Assembly: GCA_900618795.1 (NCBI GenBank)
Contig: UYJD01000017.1
Location: forward strand, 312,314 to 376,313
Reading direction: 5' to 3'
DNA length: 64,000 bases
DNA from: Cyanodermella asteris
Lineage: Eukaryota > Ascomycota > Lecanoromycetes > Ostropales > Stictidaceae
Made by a program: the position numbers and the translations under genes. Below, in pieces: positions 54,201 through 64,000 of the stretch (its first letter is position 1; every line of letters starts with the position of its first letter). Below the pieces are notes generated by a model. It searched no databases and was not told the origin of the DNA. It saw only the letters and a list, made by a program, of their open reading frames with translations.

Positions 54201-55134
54201 GTCCTTTCAACCGGCTACCCGCTGCACCGCGAGTGAAACGGGGCAACAAGTTCTCTCTGAAAGTCTTCATGCTGAGACCCGTATATATTATGCCCATGCT
54301 CGCATTTTCCGAGTAACCTTGGACAAGGGCAGACAACGGAATGCTCAAGGTGGAAATGAGGAGGGTCAGTAAAAGAACATTGCTTGCGCGAGCAAAGAGG
54401 CCACTACCACCACAGCAAATCGCTGCACACACGGCCAAGACCATCGTGCCCCATAGGTATTGCCACCAATAACCCTCCGTAAGCCATGAGCCCCAATTTC
54501 CACCTTGCGAGCCAAAGTTCTGTTTGACACAATCGACCAGACCAACGGCATTCAGACCAGTGTTGAAGACTTGAGCTAGATAGAAGACCACCCCAATGGA
54601 GCCGCCGAACTCTGGTCCAAGGGAACGCGATATTAGATAGTAAGCTCCCCCGCCTCGGACTGTACCGTTTGTAGCTATAGCCGACAAGGACAATATAGTG
54701 AGAAGGTTGATCAGGTACGAAGCGACCAGCATGGCCATCATGCCGAGAATTCCAGTTTGTCCTAAGATGAAGCCGAAACGCAAGAACATGAGAACACTGA
54801 GAACGTTCAGACTAGTAGGCACGAATACGCCGGCAAAGGTGCCCAGCTTTGAACCACTGGTGGATTTCGGTCCAAGGTCGACATTGGGATCATTCGGGGT
54901 GGTGCCATCTCGAGCTTCAGCTTTTCTGAGCATGCGTGCTGTGAGAGAATCATCGTGGGGTTGATGCCGGCTGTGGCCGCTACGTCTGCTTGGGGCTGGC
55001 GAGGTGCTATCGCCTAGAAGACGTCTTGTGAGGGAATGGCGGCGAGGCTCCGGCTGGGAAGAATCGTTGAGTGGCTCGTAGGCAGTCTGCGAGAAGTCGG
55101 AGTGCTGGACCCCGGCATTTTGAGATGAGGGCAT
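51208..55134 (-). CDS. VHC1: cation-chloride cotransporter (VHC1-type), probably vacuolar
   Basis: This single exon encodes 1308 residues (yeast Vhc1 is about 1120). A Ser/Arg-rich cytosolic N-terminus (about 1-95) precedes a 12-helix SLC12 core: KLGTFAGVFVPTSLNVLSVL (TM1), GFILGQTGILGM, then NGTVRGGGAYYLISRSLGPE, a strong SLC12 signature, and GIFAGASMSGSL (TM6). After about residue 560 comes a long cytosolic domain with the conserved SLC12 C-terminal elements (KSWGDVSQSLIYHQVRKYLL; PQILLLVNDPR). A disordered Ser-rich insertion lies at about 880-1230. Family members move K+ (or Na+) with chloride; the fungal member acts at the vacuolar membrane. It is head-to-head with an AVT3-type vacuolar transporter gene. 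Confidence 0.93.
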   Translation of the reverse strand: MPSSQNAGVQHSDFSQTAYEPLNDSSQPEPRRHSLTRRLLGDSTSPAPSRRSGHSRHQPHDDSLTARMLRKAEARDGTTPNDPNVDLGPKSTSGSKLGTFAGVFVPTSLNVLSVLMFLRFGFILGQTGILGMMAMLVASYLINLLTILSLSAIATNGTVRGGGAYYLISRSLGPEFGGSIGVVFYLAQVFNTGLNAVGLVDCVKQNFGSQGGNWGSWLTEGYWWQYLWGTMVLAVCAAICCGGSGLFARASNVLLLTLLISTLSIPLSALVQGYSENASMGIIYTGLSMKTFRENLLPRFTRGAAGSRLKGRENFQDMFGILYPATSGIFAGASMSGSLKHPSKAIPKGTLSGVGMTFCLYTLVIMALGATVTRQSFYNNVSIVQETNLSGVVILMGEVAASLFSTLMGVIGAADLLKALARDSLLPGAWPFAKGVGSQDIPIPGIMLTYLLTQVVLLADINQIATFVTMGYLMTFLVMNLACFLLKIGSAPNFRPSFRYFNWYTALCGAVLSGASMFFVDGWAASGCVLILIALFILIHYTTPPKSWGDVSQSLIYHQVRKYLLRLKQEHVKFWRPQILLLVNDPRRSYKMIQFCNSLKKGGLFVLGHVIVTPDFELNIPEARKQQQKWNKYIDFSRIKAFVQIVISPSAEWGTRNLVLSAGLGGMRPNIIVMGFYNLDIYRKSKPLVDAPHPEPSPENEDADGELPAAQELPTDDNRQEPDITPATYVTILEDLLIGLQINVAVGRNFSSLRLPTSKDRKGKRYIDLWPIQMSAEVATEGENTKNVLTTNFDTYTLILQLGCILNTVPAWKKVYDLRVIVFVEYESDVEEERGRVQTLLDNLRIRAEVLVLWLASGESKTYEAVVNGNYSSHSVEVEIEKVLEEEQWWDDIQKLRGRRDQSPSEDLSELVFPGTPPRSTGSGHTGSMSTPNIDGVEGLRRVLRRADRRRSAYQLGKRRSSLSLVSNGPRMTMTTHRLPEDMIAQHAIQDSASEDESSSDGFLSTAEGTDVEDEGVPDTSRFLAARTNTAPDFPALYTDEPPETESKDRPDIPAAAGNVSPLDSRAQRSQGVPASRSDTAVTQLKKLVDEEQDIAESEGRERTESMGAEELRASISSLKVPHGTSASPAGESNTSAPSSRPATAASSIHKKKRPKNTRQASTARFSSKPVPQTKIATDDGPGPSIMFTESSDRPDPSRPHRSIYSRSLQPATASLSSGAEDQMSAASVPLSFNDLPCRAQHLILNEVMQQRSKATAVLFTTLPSPNAGTGKSEEDSESYLSDLEVLVKDLPPTMLVHSNSMTVTMNL

Positions 55135-56297
55135 ATTCCGGCGGGGATTCAGGTGATGCTGACCGGCAGCAATGGATTATATCAAAGGCAGGAATGCCTC
55201 GTCCAAGGAGTATCAGTGGTCCGATGTCGCGTCAGCCTCTATACGTGCTCCGGTTTGGCCCAAGCTCAGATGTGGCATTCTTGTGGGTCACATGAGAGGC
55301 GTAAGCTTGCTCAATCGTGGCGAGTGGCCGTGACGATGACGGCTCGTTGTCAGTCGCAGGGTGCACGTGTTTCAATCCTTTTGGCACGCAGAGATGGCAG
55401 GCAGGAAGTAGAGAGATTGACAAGCAGAACTGAGTCGGGATTGCCAGAAGAGAAGTTGGAATCAGGAATGCGTGACGCACCTTGGCAGCGAGCATCAAGG
55501 TGACGGGGGTCGAAAGTGAAAAGCGGCTCCGCGCCGGGCCGTGAGACGCTACACTCCGCATTTCGTTGATTCAACGATGCATCGGCGAGGATTGAGCCCC
55601 ACCAAGCCCCGATCGGACGAAAGCAGGCAGGGTAGTCGGGGATGGCCACGATGCGGGCAATGTGATGCTGGAGGCATGCTGTGGCACCTCTACAGAGGTA
55701 AGTACTAGTAGCTCGGAGCAGGCAGATGCCCCGGCGGGCAAGGGGCTTGGCGGACCGTTCGAGAGCAACTTGGTTAGGTAGCTACCAAGCTAGTTAGCAG
55801 GAGACTGAGTCAGCCGGCCTCGAGCTGCTGGCACTCGCCAGTGACGGACGACGTGCCTGTTTCCCACCCCGAGCTCTCTTCTCGCTTCGGCACATTCTCT
55901 GCCTACTTACTTCCTCACGTTCCCATCCATCTACACCGACGAGACTACTGCATCTGATCGGTCATTTGCCAAGGGCGTGTTGCCCTTCTTGCCGCTGCAA
56001 ATCCTTCCCTGTTTCCTTTGTTGAGTGGTCAACTGCATCACAATCCGGAACGCTCCCTGCCTTTGAAAACACCCACATCAGGACAAGCGCCCTTCAAAGC
56101 CGAGGTGGTGTGTTATATATGCACATACGTCGTTCCTGCATCTCCACTTGCAACCAACACCGGTTGTTGTGCACCGCTGGTCGGCCTGGTAGGGCTGCAA
56201 AATACATCACCAGGTGACCTCACGGCTTGGCATCGGTTGTCAACTTCCACCCAGTTTCCTCCCGAATATCTAAGAGCTCGCACCAACTTTCATTGCA
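55135..56297. promoter_or_regulatory. divergent region between two vacuolar-type transporter genes
   Basis: The 1.16 kb lie between the VHC1-type and AVT3-type starts. Open frames within it (55,071-55,503 plus; 55,232-55,649 minus) overlap in several frames without domains. No gene is called; both promoters should be here. Confidence 0.4.
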
Positions 56298-58594
56298 ATG
56301 TCTACTCCATCTGAGAGCTCCATATCGACTGTCCGTCAGATCCCGGGCGAGTCGGAAGGCTCAGTCCGAGGTCGGCGGACCTCAACGACAAAATCGACTG
56401 CCTCGCTCGCTGGCACGTCCCCACGCCGAGTATCTATTCAGCGACTTGGCTCACCCGCCGTTGGAGGATCACGGCCGCCTGCCCCTAGCATGATTCTCGA
56501 GCAGACTCCACTGGCCGGACTGGATCCTGGCTCCCCCAGTACAGGCCCTGGAAAATCGGCTTTGGCATCTGCACTCGCCAGCTATGGCCAAGACCCACCC
56601 CGTCATGGAACGCCACCAGTCCGGCAAGCATCGCCTGGCCCAGCGCCCTCAGAGCGAATGTCTTTGCTTGACAATAGTCAGCCAACATACGGCACCCCTT
56701 CGACGAGACATGGATCTCCCAGGCCACCTGTTGAGGATCCCGAGGTGGTGAGAAGACATCTGGTACAGCCAGAAGATGTCAACCGCGGTGAGAGTGATTC
56801 AAGCAACACACGTGAGCGCCCACGCCGAGGTAGTCTCAATCCAGCACTTCGCCAGGAAGATGACGAGAACTTCTCAAGTTTGCAACTCCAGGGTGGTGAT
56901 ATGACAAGACAGATATATCGCTGGGCAGAGGGCTCGGATATCAGAAGTATAAGAGGCCAGCGAAGTCGGAGCTTTGTTGTGAACCGCCCAGAACCAGACT
57001 CGGAAACTCTCGATATCAACCAGGTCAAAGCTCCTGGCGGACTGAGACGCAACTTTCTGGCGCGGACAGGGCGACGTCCGTCACCGAGCGCTTCCGAAAT
57101 GACGGGAGCCTTAAGCGACGAAGAAGCATTTGTTCACAAAGGCCGCACAAACAACTTCCTCGAGTTCTTGACGCTATATGGTCACTTTGCGGGTGAAGAG
57201 CTTGAAGAGGACGATGACGCTCTTCTGGAAGAAGACGCCATTGATGATGGAGAAGACCGACCTTTGCTAAGGAGACAGCGTACCACCGATCGCCGTCGGA
57301 AACGTACCATATCTGGGCCGCGAGGGAATGCATCACCCGGCAAGGCAGCGGCCACTCTACTCAAATCATTCGTTGGTACCGGTGTACTCTTCCTCCCGCG
57401 AGCCTTTTTGAACGGCGGCATGCTCTTCAGTTCCGTTGTCCTTGTCGGAGTAGCGGCACTAAGCTACTACTGTTTCATCCTCCTCGTTACCTCGCAGCTC
57501 TCTGTGGGCGGCTCTTTCGGAGACATGGGCGAGCTGCTCTACGGCAAATACCTTCGGTTCATGATCTTGGGCTCGCTCGTGCTTAGCCAGATTGGCTTTG
57601 TTGCAGCATACATCGTCTTCACATCCCAGAACCTACAGGCATTCATCCAAGCAGTCTCGAACTGTACCACCTTCATTGATATTAAGTGGATGGTTTTGAT
57701 GCAACTGATCATCCTCTTGCCGTTCTCTCTCTTCCGCGACATTTCGAAGCTGGCCTTCACAGCTTACATCGCCGACGCCTTCATCGCACTGGGTCTGGTC
57801 TATTTGTATGGCCAGGACATCAGCTCCCTAGTCAAGATGGGAGGCGCTGTAGATATCGTCTCGTTCAATCCAAAGGACTGGACATTGTTCATCGGGACTG
57901 CAATTTTTACCTTCGAAGGCATTGGCTTGATTCTGCCCATTCAAGAATCGATGAAAGAGCCAAGAAAATTCCCCTTCATCCTCGGCTGTGTTATGGTGTT
58001 CATCACCATTCTGTTCACAAGCATCGGGGCCCTGTCTTATGCCGCTTTCGGCTCCAAGACGCAGACCGTTGTTCTCCTCAATATGCCGCAAGATTCGAAA
58101 TTCGTTAACGCTGTCCAATTCCTCTATTCATTGGCCATCCTCCTTTCAATCCCATTGCAGTTATTCCCAGCCATCCGCATTTTGGAGCAAGGCATTTTCA
58201 ACGCTTCAGGCCGCCGTGATCCGGTGGTCAAATGGCTCAAGAATTTCTTCCGCTTTGGGCTTTGTGTCGCGTGTGCTGCGATCGCTTGGGTTGGCGCCAG
58301 CGACCTCGACAAGTTTGTGAGCTTAGTCGGTAGCTTTGCGTGCATACCATTGGTATACGTGTATCCGGTAGGTATACTGCCCTTTTTGTGACTGCTCACA
58401 CAAATCGATCAATACTGACCGTAATATAGCCGATGCTCCACTACAAGGGTGTTGCCGGTGCAACTTGGCAACGGGCGTTGGACGTCATCTTAGTCGTGTT
58501 CGGTGCCATCTTCATGGTATATACTACGGCTTTGACCATCAAGAGTTGGACGGCAGGTGGAGAGGCGGCTCCAGGATATTGTGATGATAGATGA
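56298..58594 (+). CDS. AVT3: vacuolar amino-acid transporter, AVT3/AVT4-type (AAAP family)
   Basis: Two exons (56298-58367, 58430-58594) with a 62-nt phase-0 intron give 744 residues; reading through the intron would truncate the last helix. A Ser/Pro/Arg-rich cytosolic N-terminus (about 1-345) carries an acidic patch (EEDDDALLEEDAID). The 11-helix AAAP core begins GKAAATLLKSFVGTGVLFLP, the family's TM1 signature, and includes FTFEGIGLILPIQESM and LSYAAFGSKTQTVVLLNMP. Exon 2 supplies the final helix, ALDVILVVFGAIFMVYTTAL. Yeast Avt3/Avt4 export neutral and basic amino acids from the vacuole to the cytosol; the long N-terminal extension is typical of these exporters. Confidence 0.94.
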
Positions 58595-58702
58595 GAAGAC
58601 ATCGATCGACCTGGAGAGCAGTATTGTATAAAATTCGAGATCAGAGGCCAAAATTGTCTTGGGGCCAATCTCCGACATTGGGTGCTGGTTAGTCGTCCCC
58701 AA

Positions 58703-59338
58703 TTAGCTTTGGCTATCAAGTTTTTCGTCTATTCGCAGCCGCTGCCTTATGGCTGTCTCCACCTCAAGGGCAGGCTCTGTTGGGTGCAGACCTCTTGCTT
58801 TCAGATCCTTGACGTCAACATTCTCATCGTCTTCGACAGTCCTCTGCAACTCCTTCGCCTTTTCTGTCACATCTTCAATGCCCACGATCCATTCATTTAC
58901 CCACTTTTCCACCAACGTTCCGGGAATACCGATCTGTATACTCCTGAACTGTAACCTCTCTAACCGCGGTCCTCGCTCGGGATCCCACTGGATCCTTACC
59001 TCGCTGTCCTCCCCGCGCTTCTCATCGGCCAGAACGCCGCGACTGAGCAATTGGTTGAACCCGTCGATTGTCATGGTTAACGCGAGAATGCGGGTCTGGT
59101 TTGCGTCCTTTTGCGCGTAGCCGGAGCGGTAGCAGACCCAGCACCACGATGGCTTGATCCAGGTCATGCGGCCAGGTTTGAAGAGGGGCGATGCGGACAG
59201 GCATTGAGATTCGACGGCGGCTGTGGCGATGGTGCTGTTGTAGGCTTGGTATACGGTTATGGTATTAGGGTCGGGCCTGTGTGCGCGGATCTCGCGGTAC
59301 GGGGTGAACTGAGGCGATGAGTCCTTTGAGCTTGACAT
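58703..59338 (-). CDS. DUF4291 family protein
   Basis: This single exon encodes 211 residues. The family pattern is clear: REIRAHRPDPNTITVYQAYN near the N-terminus, SASPLFKPGRMTWIKPSWCWV with the RMTWIKPS core (about 57-70), CYRSGYAQKDANQTRILALT and VRIQWDPERGPRLERL. DUF4291 is widespread in bacteria and fungi and has no established function that I know of. The gene is convergent with the AVT3-type gene (108 bp gap). Confidence 0.93.
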   Translation of the reverse strand: MSSSKDSSPQFTPYREIRAHRPDPNTITVYQAYNSTIATAAVESQCLSASPLFKPGRMTWIKPSWCWVCYRSGYAQKDANQTRILALTMTIDGFNQLLSRGVLADEKRGEDSEVRIQWDPERGPRLERLQFRSIQIGIPGTLVEKWVNEWIVGIEDVTEKAKELQRTVEDDENVDVKDLKARGLHPTEPALEVETAIRQRLRIDEKLDSQS

Positions 59339-60055
59339 TGTCAGTCCGAGTAGGTCAATTGTGCCTCTGTTGGGTGTTCACTGGCCTGAGCGACAATATA
59401 GGTAGTGAATTTTTAGAAAGTCTCATGATCTTGCATTACATGTCCTGTTCATATAGACGGCCTACTACATGACGGATGACTCACTGAGGTAGTAGCGTGC
59501 TGCGCTTCCCGCTCGTAGCGGCCTACTCGCGCTGATCTCGACCTGGAAGCTTGGGTGGCAGACGAGCCATGTCAAAGCCGCTCACTTCGTTGACGCCTGT
59601 CAGGTTCCACAACTCAGACGGCTTGGAGCTTCAGGCCCCAAGGCGAGCATCTTTTACACTCAAGGCTCTGCACACATCGCAACTGTTCTGGACCTGCCTA
59701 CACCGAGTCTAAGCGTGCATCTTCGCGCTCGCCAGCCTTCCGAGTCCAAGCGCGAATGCAGCTCATTTCACCTGAGCTTGACGATTTTGAGCTTTGAAGT
59801 GGAACCACCTTTCCCTTCACATTACATCAAGCACAACTTGCCTCACGACCTTTGGTGAGACTAGCAGGTTATGCTCAGGGTTCACTATCCGCCTCAGCAT
59901 TCCATCAGCCAGCATCGGGCAATCCTTTGACTCTGGTCGCGCCTACAGCCGTTTCGGACCAGACGAATTGAGGAAGGTCGTGGTTTCGAGGCCGAATCCA
60001 CCAGCCACACTCGCGCCACAACCTACGCGTCGCGGCGCTTTGATCTCACATCACC
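59339..60055. promoter_or_regulatory. divergent region, DUF4291 gene / large protein gene
   Basis: The 717 bp lie between divergent starts. No recognisable element or gene was seen. Confidence 0.4.
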
Positions 60056-63000
60056 ATGGCGGTCTCTGAGGGCGCCTTGTTCAAAGACATTTTCCTGGAC
60101 TTCACACAGACACAGCTTGGGTGGGATCGCGCCAAGGGCGTAACCAAGCCAGAGAACTTGAAAGACGAAGCCGACATCAACGAAGTTTTGGTCGTAAAGT
60201 CCAGCCTGAACAATATACGCGTGCATGTGGTGTCAGAGGAGACATACGACGGTGGTATCAAGCTCTTGAAGCTCTCTGATACCTGGTTTAGCATTTACGC
60301 TTATGTTTGGAGACACACACAAGGCTGTGACATCGATACGCGGCTCGTTGACACGGTAATTGAGCTTCAGGAGTTTGACGTATCTGCCCGCCACACACCA
60401 CTGGAGGGCTCGACACCCGAGGACAGACTTCAAAACGAACAACTACAATACAGCCTGACAATTCATCGACTTAGCACGCATTCATGGTTTACAGCGCCGC
60501 CCCGTACCACTATCGACGTTCGATATAAGGCGAATGTGCAGAGCCTGCTGAGGGAGTTCAAGGCATGGGTAAATGGGTTCGATGCGTCTAGACCAAATGA
60601 CTTGAGCCGACGAGCAAGGAGCCGTTCTATCAGCCCTACCCTTAAAAACATGGACGTCGTTACTCAGCTCCCGCGTGATTCCCAGCCGCTGACTGCAGAT
60701 GACACTCAAACGACCACGGCATCCCTGACAGTGCCTCACAGCGCCTCTCAAGACAGCCTTCGTGCTACCAGCATCGATGTCAAAGCGAAAGGACGACAGT
60801 CTGGAAAGACCGAGCCTCAGCGCCGATTCGCTCATTTCTCTACCCCATACGATGCTGATGAGGACTGGGCCGATACAATCGGGAGAGGTCGTCCGGTCCG
60901 TGAGCCTAGGTTTTCGAAAGCCCAAGAAAAGCACATGCGGTGGGCGCCTGCACCTGGAGCCGAACTTGATGAACCCAGCCTACCAAACAAGGATCTTCTG
61001 CTGATGTCAGATTATATCGACAATGCTGAAAACTACGTTGATCTCCTCCAAGGCGAAGGTCCGCCTCCAACCAGATCCACAACCCAGACGTCCCGCGAGA
61101 TCGGTACAGATATTGTGGCATATGCCCAAAAGCTTCGGCAAAGAAAAGAGTCGCCCCAGGCAGAGGAGGCAGAGCTTCTTCCAGACTCACAATGGCCGCC
61201 TTCTGACCCTGTTCTGCCTGAGACAAACGACGACGAGACGAACATGCGACCATTATCGCAGATAATCGACCTTGACGAGCAATCTGACGAGGACGGACCA
61301 CTGTCTGATGACGCTCTTCCAGCTGACACCGACGATGATGAACAGCAAGTCCCTCCGAAGGACGCGAAGTTGGAAACACCTGCCGCGGATCCATTTCCGG
61401 CGTCCATGTCATCATCGCTATCATCAAACAGTAGCGAAAAAGTCAAAAGTCCCATTGGCGCAACGCTCGCAATGGGCCCTCCTGAGAAACCCGACGCGCT
61501 TGATAAGCTCCATCGCATTTCTATCGCCTCCTCTAGTCCCCTGCCCGAGGATGTCCATGAGCTTGAGCAGTTGCTGAAAGCAACCCGAGATAAGAGTCCA
61601 CGTCGCGCTCAGATATTTCGTGCCCTGAAGGTTGCTAGACAGGATCAGACACAGAGGGAATCGCTTCGCCCAAGGAAGACTTCGTCTTCTACGTATCGGC
61701 CAATATCAGGCTCACAAGATGATCTCGCAACCCCTGTTAGTCCGCCTTCGCAGCTTCAACAAACGACAAACACCTCATCTACCTTGCCTGCGGGCATTCA
61801 GGTTGGCCGTACTCCTTTCGCGAACCATGAAAGAGCCTCAACATCCTCTCCATCGCCAGTCACAGTAGTGAGAAGCACCACAAGATCGCGACAGCCGACA
61901 TCCTCGTCACTGTTCTCGCGCGCACCTGAAAGATCGGAAAGCACGACAAGCCCGCGATCAAGGCACGGTTCGCAGCAACTGCCAGTATCGCCGCGATCTC
62001 CAAAGCGGAAGTCGAACAGCGAACAGTATCCTGCCGGCGATTCAAAGAAGCAACGTCTCTATAAGCCGCAGCCAGAGACTATCGACTTGAGCCAAGAATT
62101 ACTGGAGCATGCTGGTGCAGACTACGGCATTGAGAAGCTACGGGCCTCCCATTTTGGCTGGGATGGTAAAGGGCCACAGACTATACCTCAGCAGCAGCAT
62201 AGTCAATGCAAAGGATCGGTGCGTGACGGACAGGGCCAGGATGCTACGACACAGATCAATACAGCACAACGGTCTGCTTCGCTCACAGCCGAAAATAGCC
62301 TCTCGGCACGACCAACAACAGAACCCACAGCCAAAGATCTGGATCTCCAAGTTACATGTCTATCAAGGCATTCCAGTCGCAAAAGCACCACAGCATTGAA
62401 TTTAACTCAAGTACCAGCACCGAGCGACCAAGCGGACGACGCTCAGGAGGTTTTCAAGCGTTTCAAGAGCGCATATCCATCCTGGTCAGGGGACTTCGTT
62501 CACTTCATCAACTTGTGCCAAAAGTTGCCCACGGCCCCAGCAATGGCAGCATTCTACGACGACTTCATTGTCAGATATCAAGACGAGTACCGTTTTCAGG
62601 CTCTCGACTGCATCGACGATGGACGTGACGTGCTGCCGTATGAAGAGTGGTTTCGAGACAACGTCGAGTCCCGCAGGTATGGTGCTGGGATCCTTGGTCG
62701 TGAAAGCCTTGGGCTAGTGCTCTATAGCGCCGTGTCCCAGGCTAAGATGCCTAGCGCACTCGGAACCTCGAGCAAGACGAGTGTCCGCCCGCCTCCCAAG
62801 TTGGTACCTAAACGCGCCAGCCTTCCAGCTATGCCCACTCCTGCAAGTCGCGCAGCCGTCCAAGCAACCCCTATCTCAGCCTCGCGTCCAGCCGAGACGT
62901 CCCCAGTAGGGAAGCAATATGATCGTGGTTCCACGCGCCGCAGTTTGCCATGGGCAGAGAGGTCAACATCAACAATGATTGAGTTAAACGACGACGGCGA

Positions 63001-63274
63001 CAGGGTTAGTAACGACGCTACGCCCGCTACACCTGATTTGCCAAAGATAATCTCTAGCAGCGGGCTAGCCGCAAAGGACCAAGCCCGAACCGTATCGACC
63101 GCTTCACCAGGCAGCGTTACTACCACAATTAGGGGACACGATGGGAAGCGGAAGCGTCTGGTGATAATACCACCAGAAATCTCCAAGGTCGATAAAGCAC
63201 TGCTTGAGAATCGAACAGCTCTTGGCACGAAACCGAACGCGTTCCAAAAGTTTAGAAAGAGTGGGCCTTTTTGA
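60056..63274 (+). CDS. large protein with N- and C-terminal ordered domains; possible telomere-type protein
   Basis: This single exon encodes 1072 residues. An ordered N-terminal domain (about 1-185) has LGWDRAKGVTKPENL, then alternating beta-like strands (VLVVKSSLNNIRVHVV, DGGIKLLKLSDTWFSIYAYV, LVDTVIELQEFDV) that could form an OB fold. Residues about 190-780 are Ser/Pro/Asp-rich and disordered. A second ordered domain (about 795-905) has FKRFKSAYPSWSGDFVHFIN, AFYDDFIVRYQDEYRFQALD and LPYEEWFRDNVES; the tail is basic with KRKRLVIIPPEI. The layout (N-terminal OB-like, disordered middle, C-terminal helical domain) is reminiscent of fungal TPP1/Tpz1-type shelterin proteins, but I cannot confirm this; it may equally be an uncharacterised fungal family. 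The coding call is firm, the function is a guess. Confidence 0.8.
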   Translation: MAVSEGALFKDIFLDFTQTQLGWDRAKGVTKPENLKDEADINEVLVVKSSLNNIRVHVVSEETYDGGIKLLKLSDTWFSIYAYVWRHTQGCDIDTRLVDTVIELQEFDVSARHTPLEGSTPEDRLQNEQLQYSLTIHRLSTHSWFTAPPRTTIDVRYKANVQSLLREFKAWVNGFDASRPNDLSRRARSRSISPTLKNMDVVTQLPRDSQPLTADDTQTTTASLTVPHSASQDSLRATSIDVKAKGRQSGKTEPQRRFAHFSTPYDADEDWADTIGRGRPVREPRFSKAQEKHMRWAPAPGAELDEPSLPNKDLLLMSDYIDNAENYVDLLQGEGPPPTRSTTQTSREIGTDIVAYAQKLRQRKESPQAEEAELLPDSQWPPSDPVLPETNDDETNMRPLSQIIDLDEQSDEDGPLSDDALPADTDDDEQQVPPKDAKLETPAADPFPASMSSSLSSNSSEKVKSPIGATLAMGPPEKPDALDKLHRISIASSSPLPEDVHELEQLLKATRDKSPRRAQIFRALKVARQDQTQRESLRPRKTSSSTYRPISGSQDDLATPVSPPSQLQQTTNTSSTLPAGIQVGRTPFANHERASTSSPSPVTVVRSTTRSRQPTSSSLFSRAPERSESTTSPRSRHGSQQLPVSPRSPKRKSNSEQYPAGDSKKQRLYKPQPETIDLSQELLEHAGADYGIEKLRASHFGWDGKGPQTIPQQQHSQCKGSVRDGQGQDATTQINTAQRSASLTAENSLSARPTTEPTAKDLDLQVTCLSRHSSRKSTTALNLTQVPAPSDQADDAQEVFKRFKSAYPSWSGDFVHFINLCQKLPTAPAMAAFYDDFIVRYQDEYRFQALDCIDDGRDVLPYEEWFRDNVESRRYGAGILGRESLGLVLYSAVSQAKMPSALGTSSKTSVRPPPKLVPKRASLPAMPTPASRAAVQATPISASRPAETSPVGKQYDRGSTRRSLPWAERSTSTMIELNDDGDRVSNDATPATPDLPKIISSSGLAAKDQARTVSTASPGSVTTTIRGHDGKRKRLVIIPPEISKVDKALLENRTALGTKPNAFQKFRKSGPF

Positions 63275-63678
63275 GCGCTAACGATAAGACAGGCTAGAAA
63301 GCGAAGAACAAGCGATTATGGCAGGGTGTGGTGGCAAGTTCGTACGCGTCTAATGTCGCTTGAAAATGAGCCCCACGAGTGATTGAAAATGTACCTGATG
63401 AGATCTACACGCAGAAACCACATTCCACTAAAGAACCTACGGTTGTATTATAGACATTCTAATATATATTTTGCGCGACCAGTTTCGGGATCTGCCATCG
63501 AGCTCCCACGAGCACGACATCGAAAGTGAGGAGAGCCTGCTTGCTTGGAACTCGTGAATGTTCATATTGCGTGCCAACGATGTCGCTGCCTAGGATCTAT
63601 AATCTCGGTTCTGCAACATCAAAACATAGCAAGTGAGCTTCTGTACTTATACATGTTTCCTTTGAGGTTGTGAAAGGT
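63275..63678. other. convergent 3' region
   Basis: It holds the 3' UTRs of the two converging genes. An AT-rich patch at about 63,445-63,470 may contain 3'-end signals. Nothing else was seen. Confidence 0.4.
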
Positions 63679-64000
63679 CTAGAGGAACGTGCCCATATTT
63701 ACATGCACCGCTTTCTCGACGGTGTATGCTGCCAATCCGGCTTGACCAAGTTCCTTGCCGATACCGCTCTCCTTGAGACCACCGAACGGAATGTGGACAT
63801 CAGGGTCCTGTAACAAGAAAAGTCAGCAAATGCAAAATCAAGAATCGTGGTCAGATTATCGGCGTTGGGGATGGCTACGCTGGTAGCAACGGACAAGGTA
63901 CTTACGTTGCTGCTATTGATCCAGACCATGCCGGCCTCGATCTGCCTGGCCACTCGGTGAGCCTTCCTCAGATCCTCGGTGAAGACTGCGCTACCCAAGC
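63679..64000 (-). CDS. aldehyde dehydrogenase, C-terminal part (cut by the window edge)
   Basis: Two exons are visible: 64000-63906 (continuing beyond the window) and 63807-63679, with a 98-nt phase-0 intron. The joined protein reads [30 protein letters not shown], then [20 protein letters not shown], and ends [16 protein letters not shown]. This is the C-terminal oligomerisation region of the NAD(P)-dependent ALDH superfamily, with the GMVWINS and [11 protein letters not shown] motifs. The catalytic cysteine and glutamate are outside the window, so the substrate class cannot be given. Confidence 0.92.

Overview
This is a 64-kb stretch of a filamentous ascomycete nuclear genome. Most genes are intron-poor and encode long fungal proteins. 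The introns I can place are mostly 50-67 nt, with GTAAGT-like donors, CTRAC-like branch points and YAG acceptors. The gene families (two-adenylation-domain siderophore-type NRPS, CE5 cutinase, Pth11-like rhodopsin-domain protein, kinesin-5, Pch2) fit Pezizomycotina, most likely Dothideomycetes, but the class is an inference. I found no intact transposon, no CRISPR array and no convincing tRNA. Layout: (1) 1-18,020 is a siderophore-type locus. A full-length ABCB transporter (minus) and a 3539-residue NRPS (plus) diverge from a 2-kb intergenic region. Two perfect iron-regulator GATA sites at the extreme left edge suggest the locus continues to the left. (2) 18,021-23,479 holds an unusual four-TM protein kinase followed by a degenerate ~100-bp tandem-repeat array. 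(3) 23,480-29,889 is housekeeping: Pch2/TRIP13 AAA+ ATPase, HIS1, ribosomal protein S28 with a C/D-box snoRNA in its second intron, and NAD-dependent glycerol-3-phosphate dehydrogenase with an alternative 3' end. (4) 29,890-33,625 is gene-poor and holds a frameshifted rhodopsin-domain (Pth11-like) gene. (5) 33,626-51,072 holds a UPF0183/PHAF1-like protein, kinesin-5, a secreted cutinase-family esterase, methylthioribose-1-phosphate isomerase, a large disordered C-terminally membrane-anchored protein, cytochrome c peroxidase and the diphthamide factor DPH4. (6) 51,208-64,000 holds a divergent pair of probable vacuolar transporters (VHC1-type and AVT3-type), a DUF4291 protein, a large protein with ordered ends and a disordered middle, and the 3' end of an aldehyde dehydrogenase cut by the window edge. 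The most novel items are the RPS28 intronic snoRNA, whose guide is complementary to a universally conserved LSU rRNA segment; the GPD gene, whose retained last intron would end the protein in the peroxisomal tripeptide SRL; the membrane kinase with its repeat array; the short two-A-domain ferrichrome-type NRPS; and the paired GATA sites.
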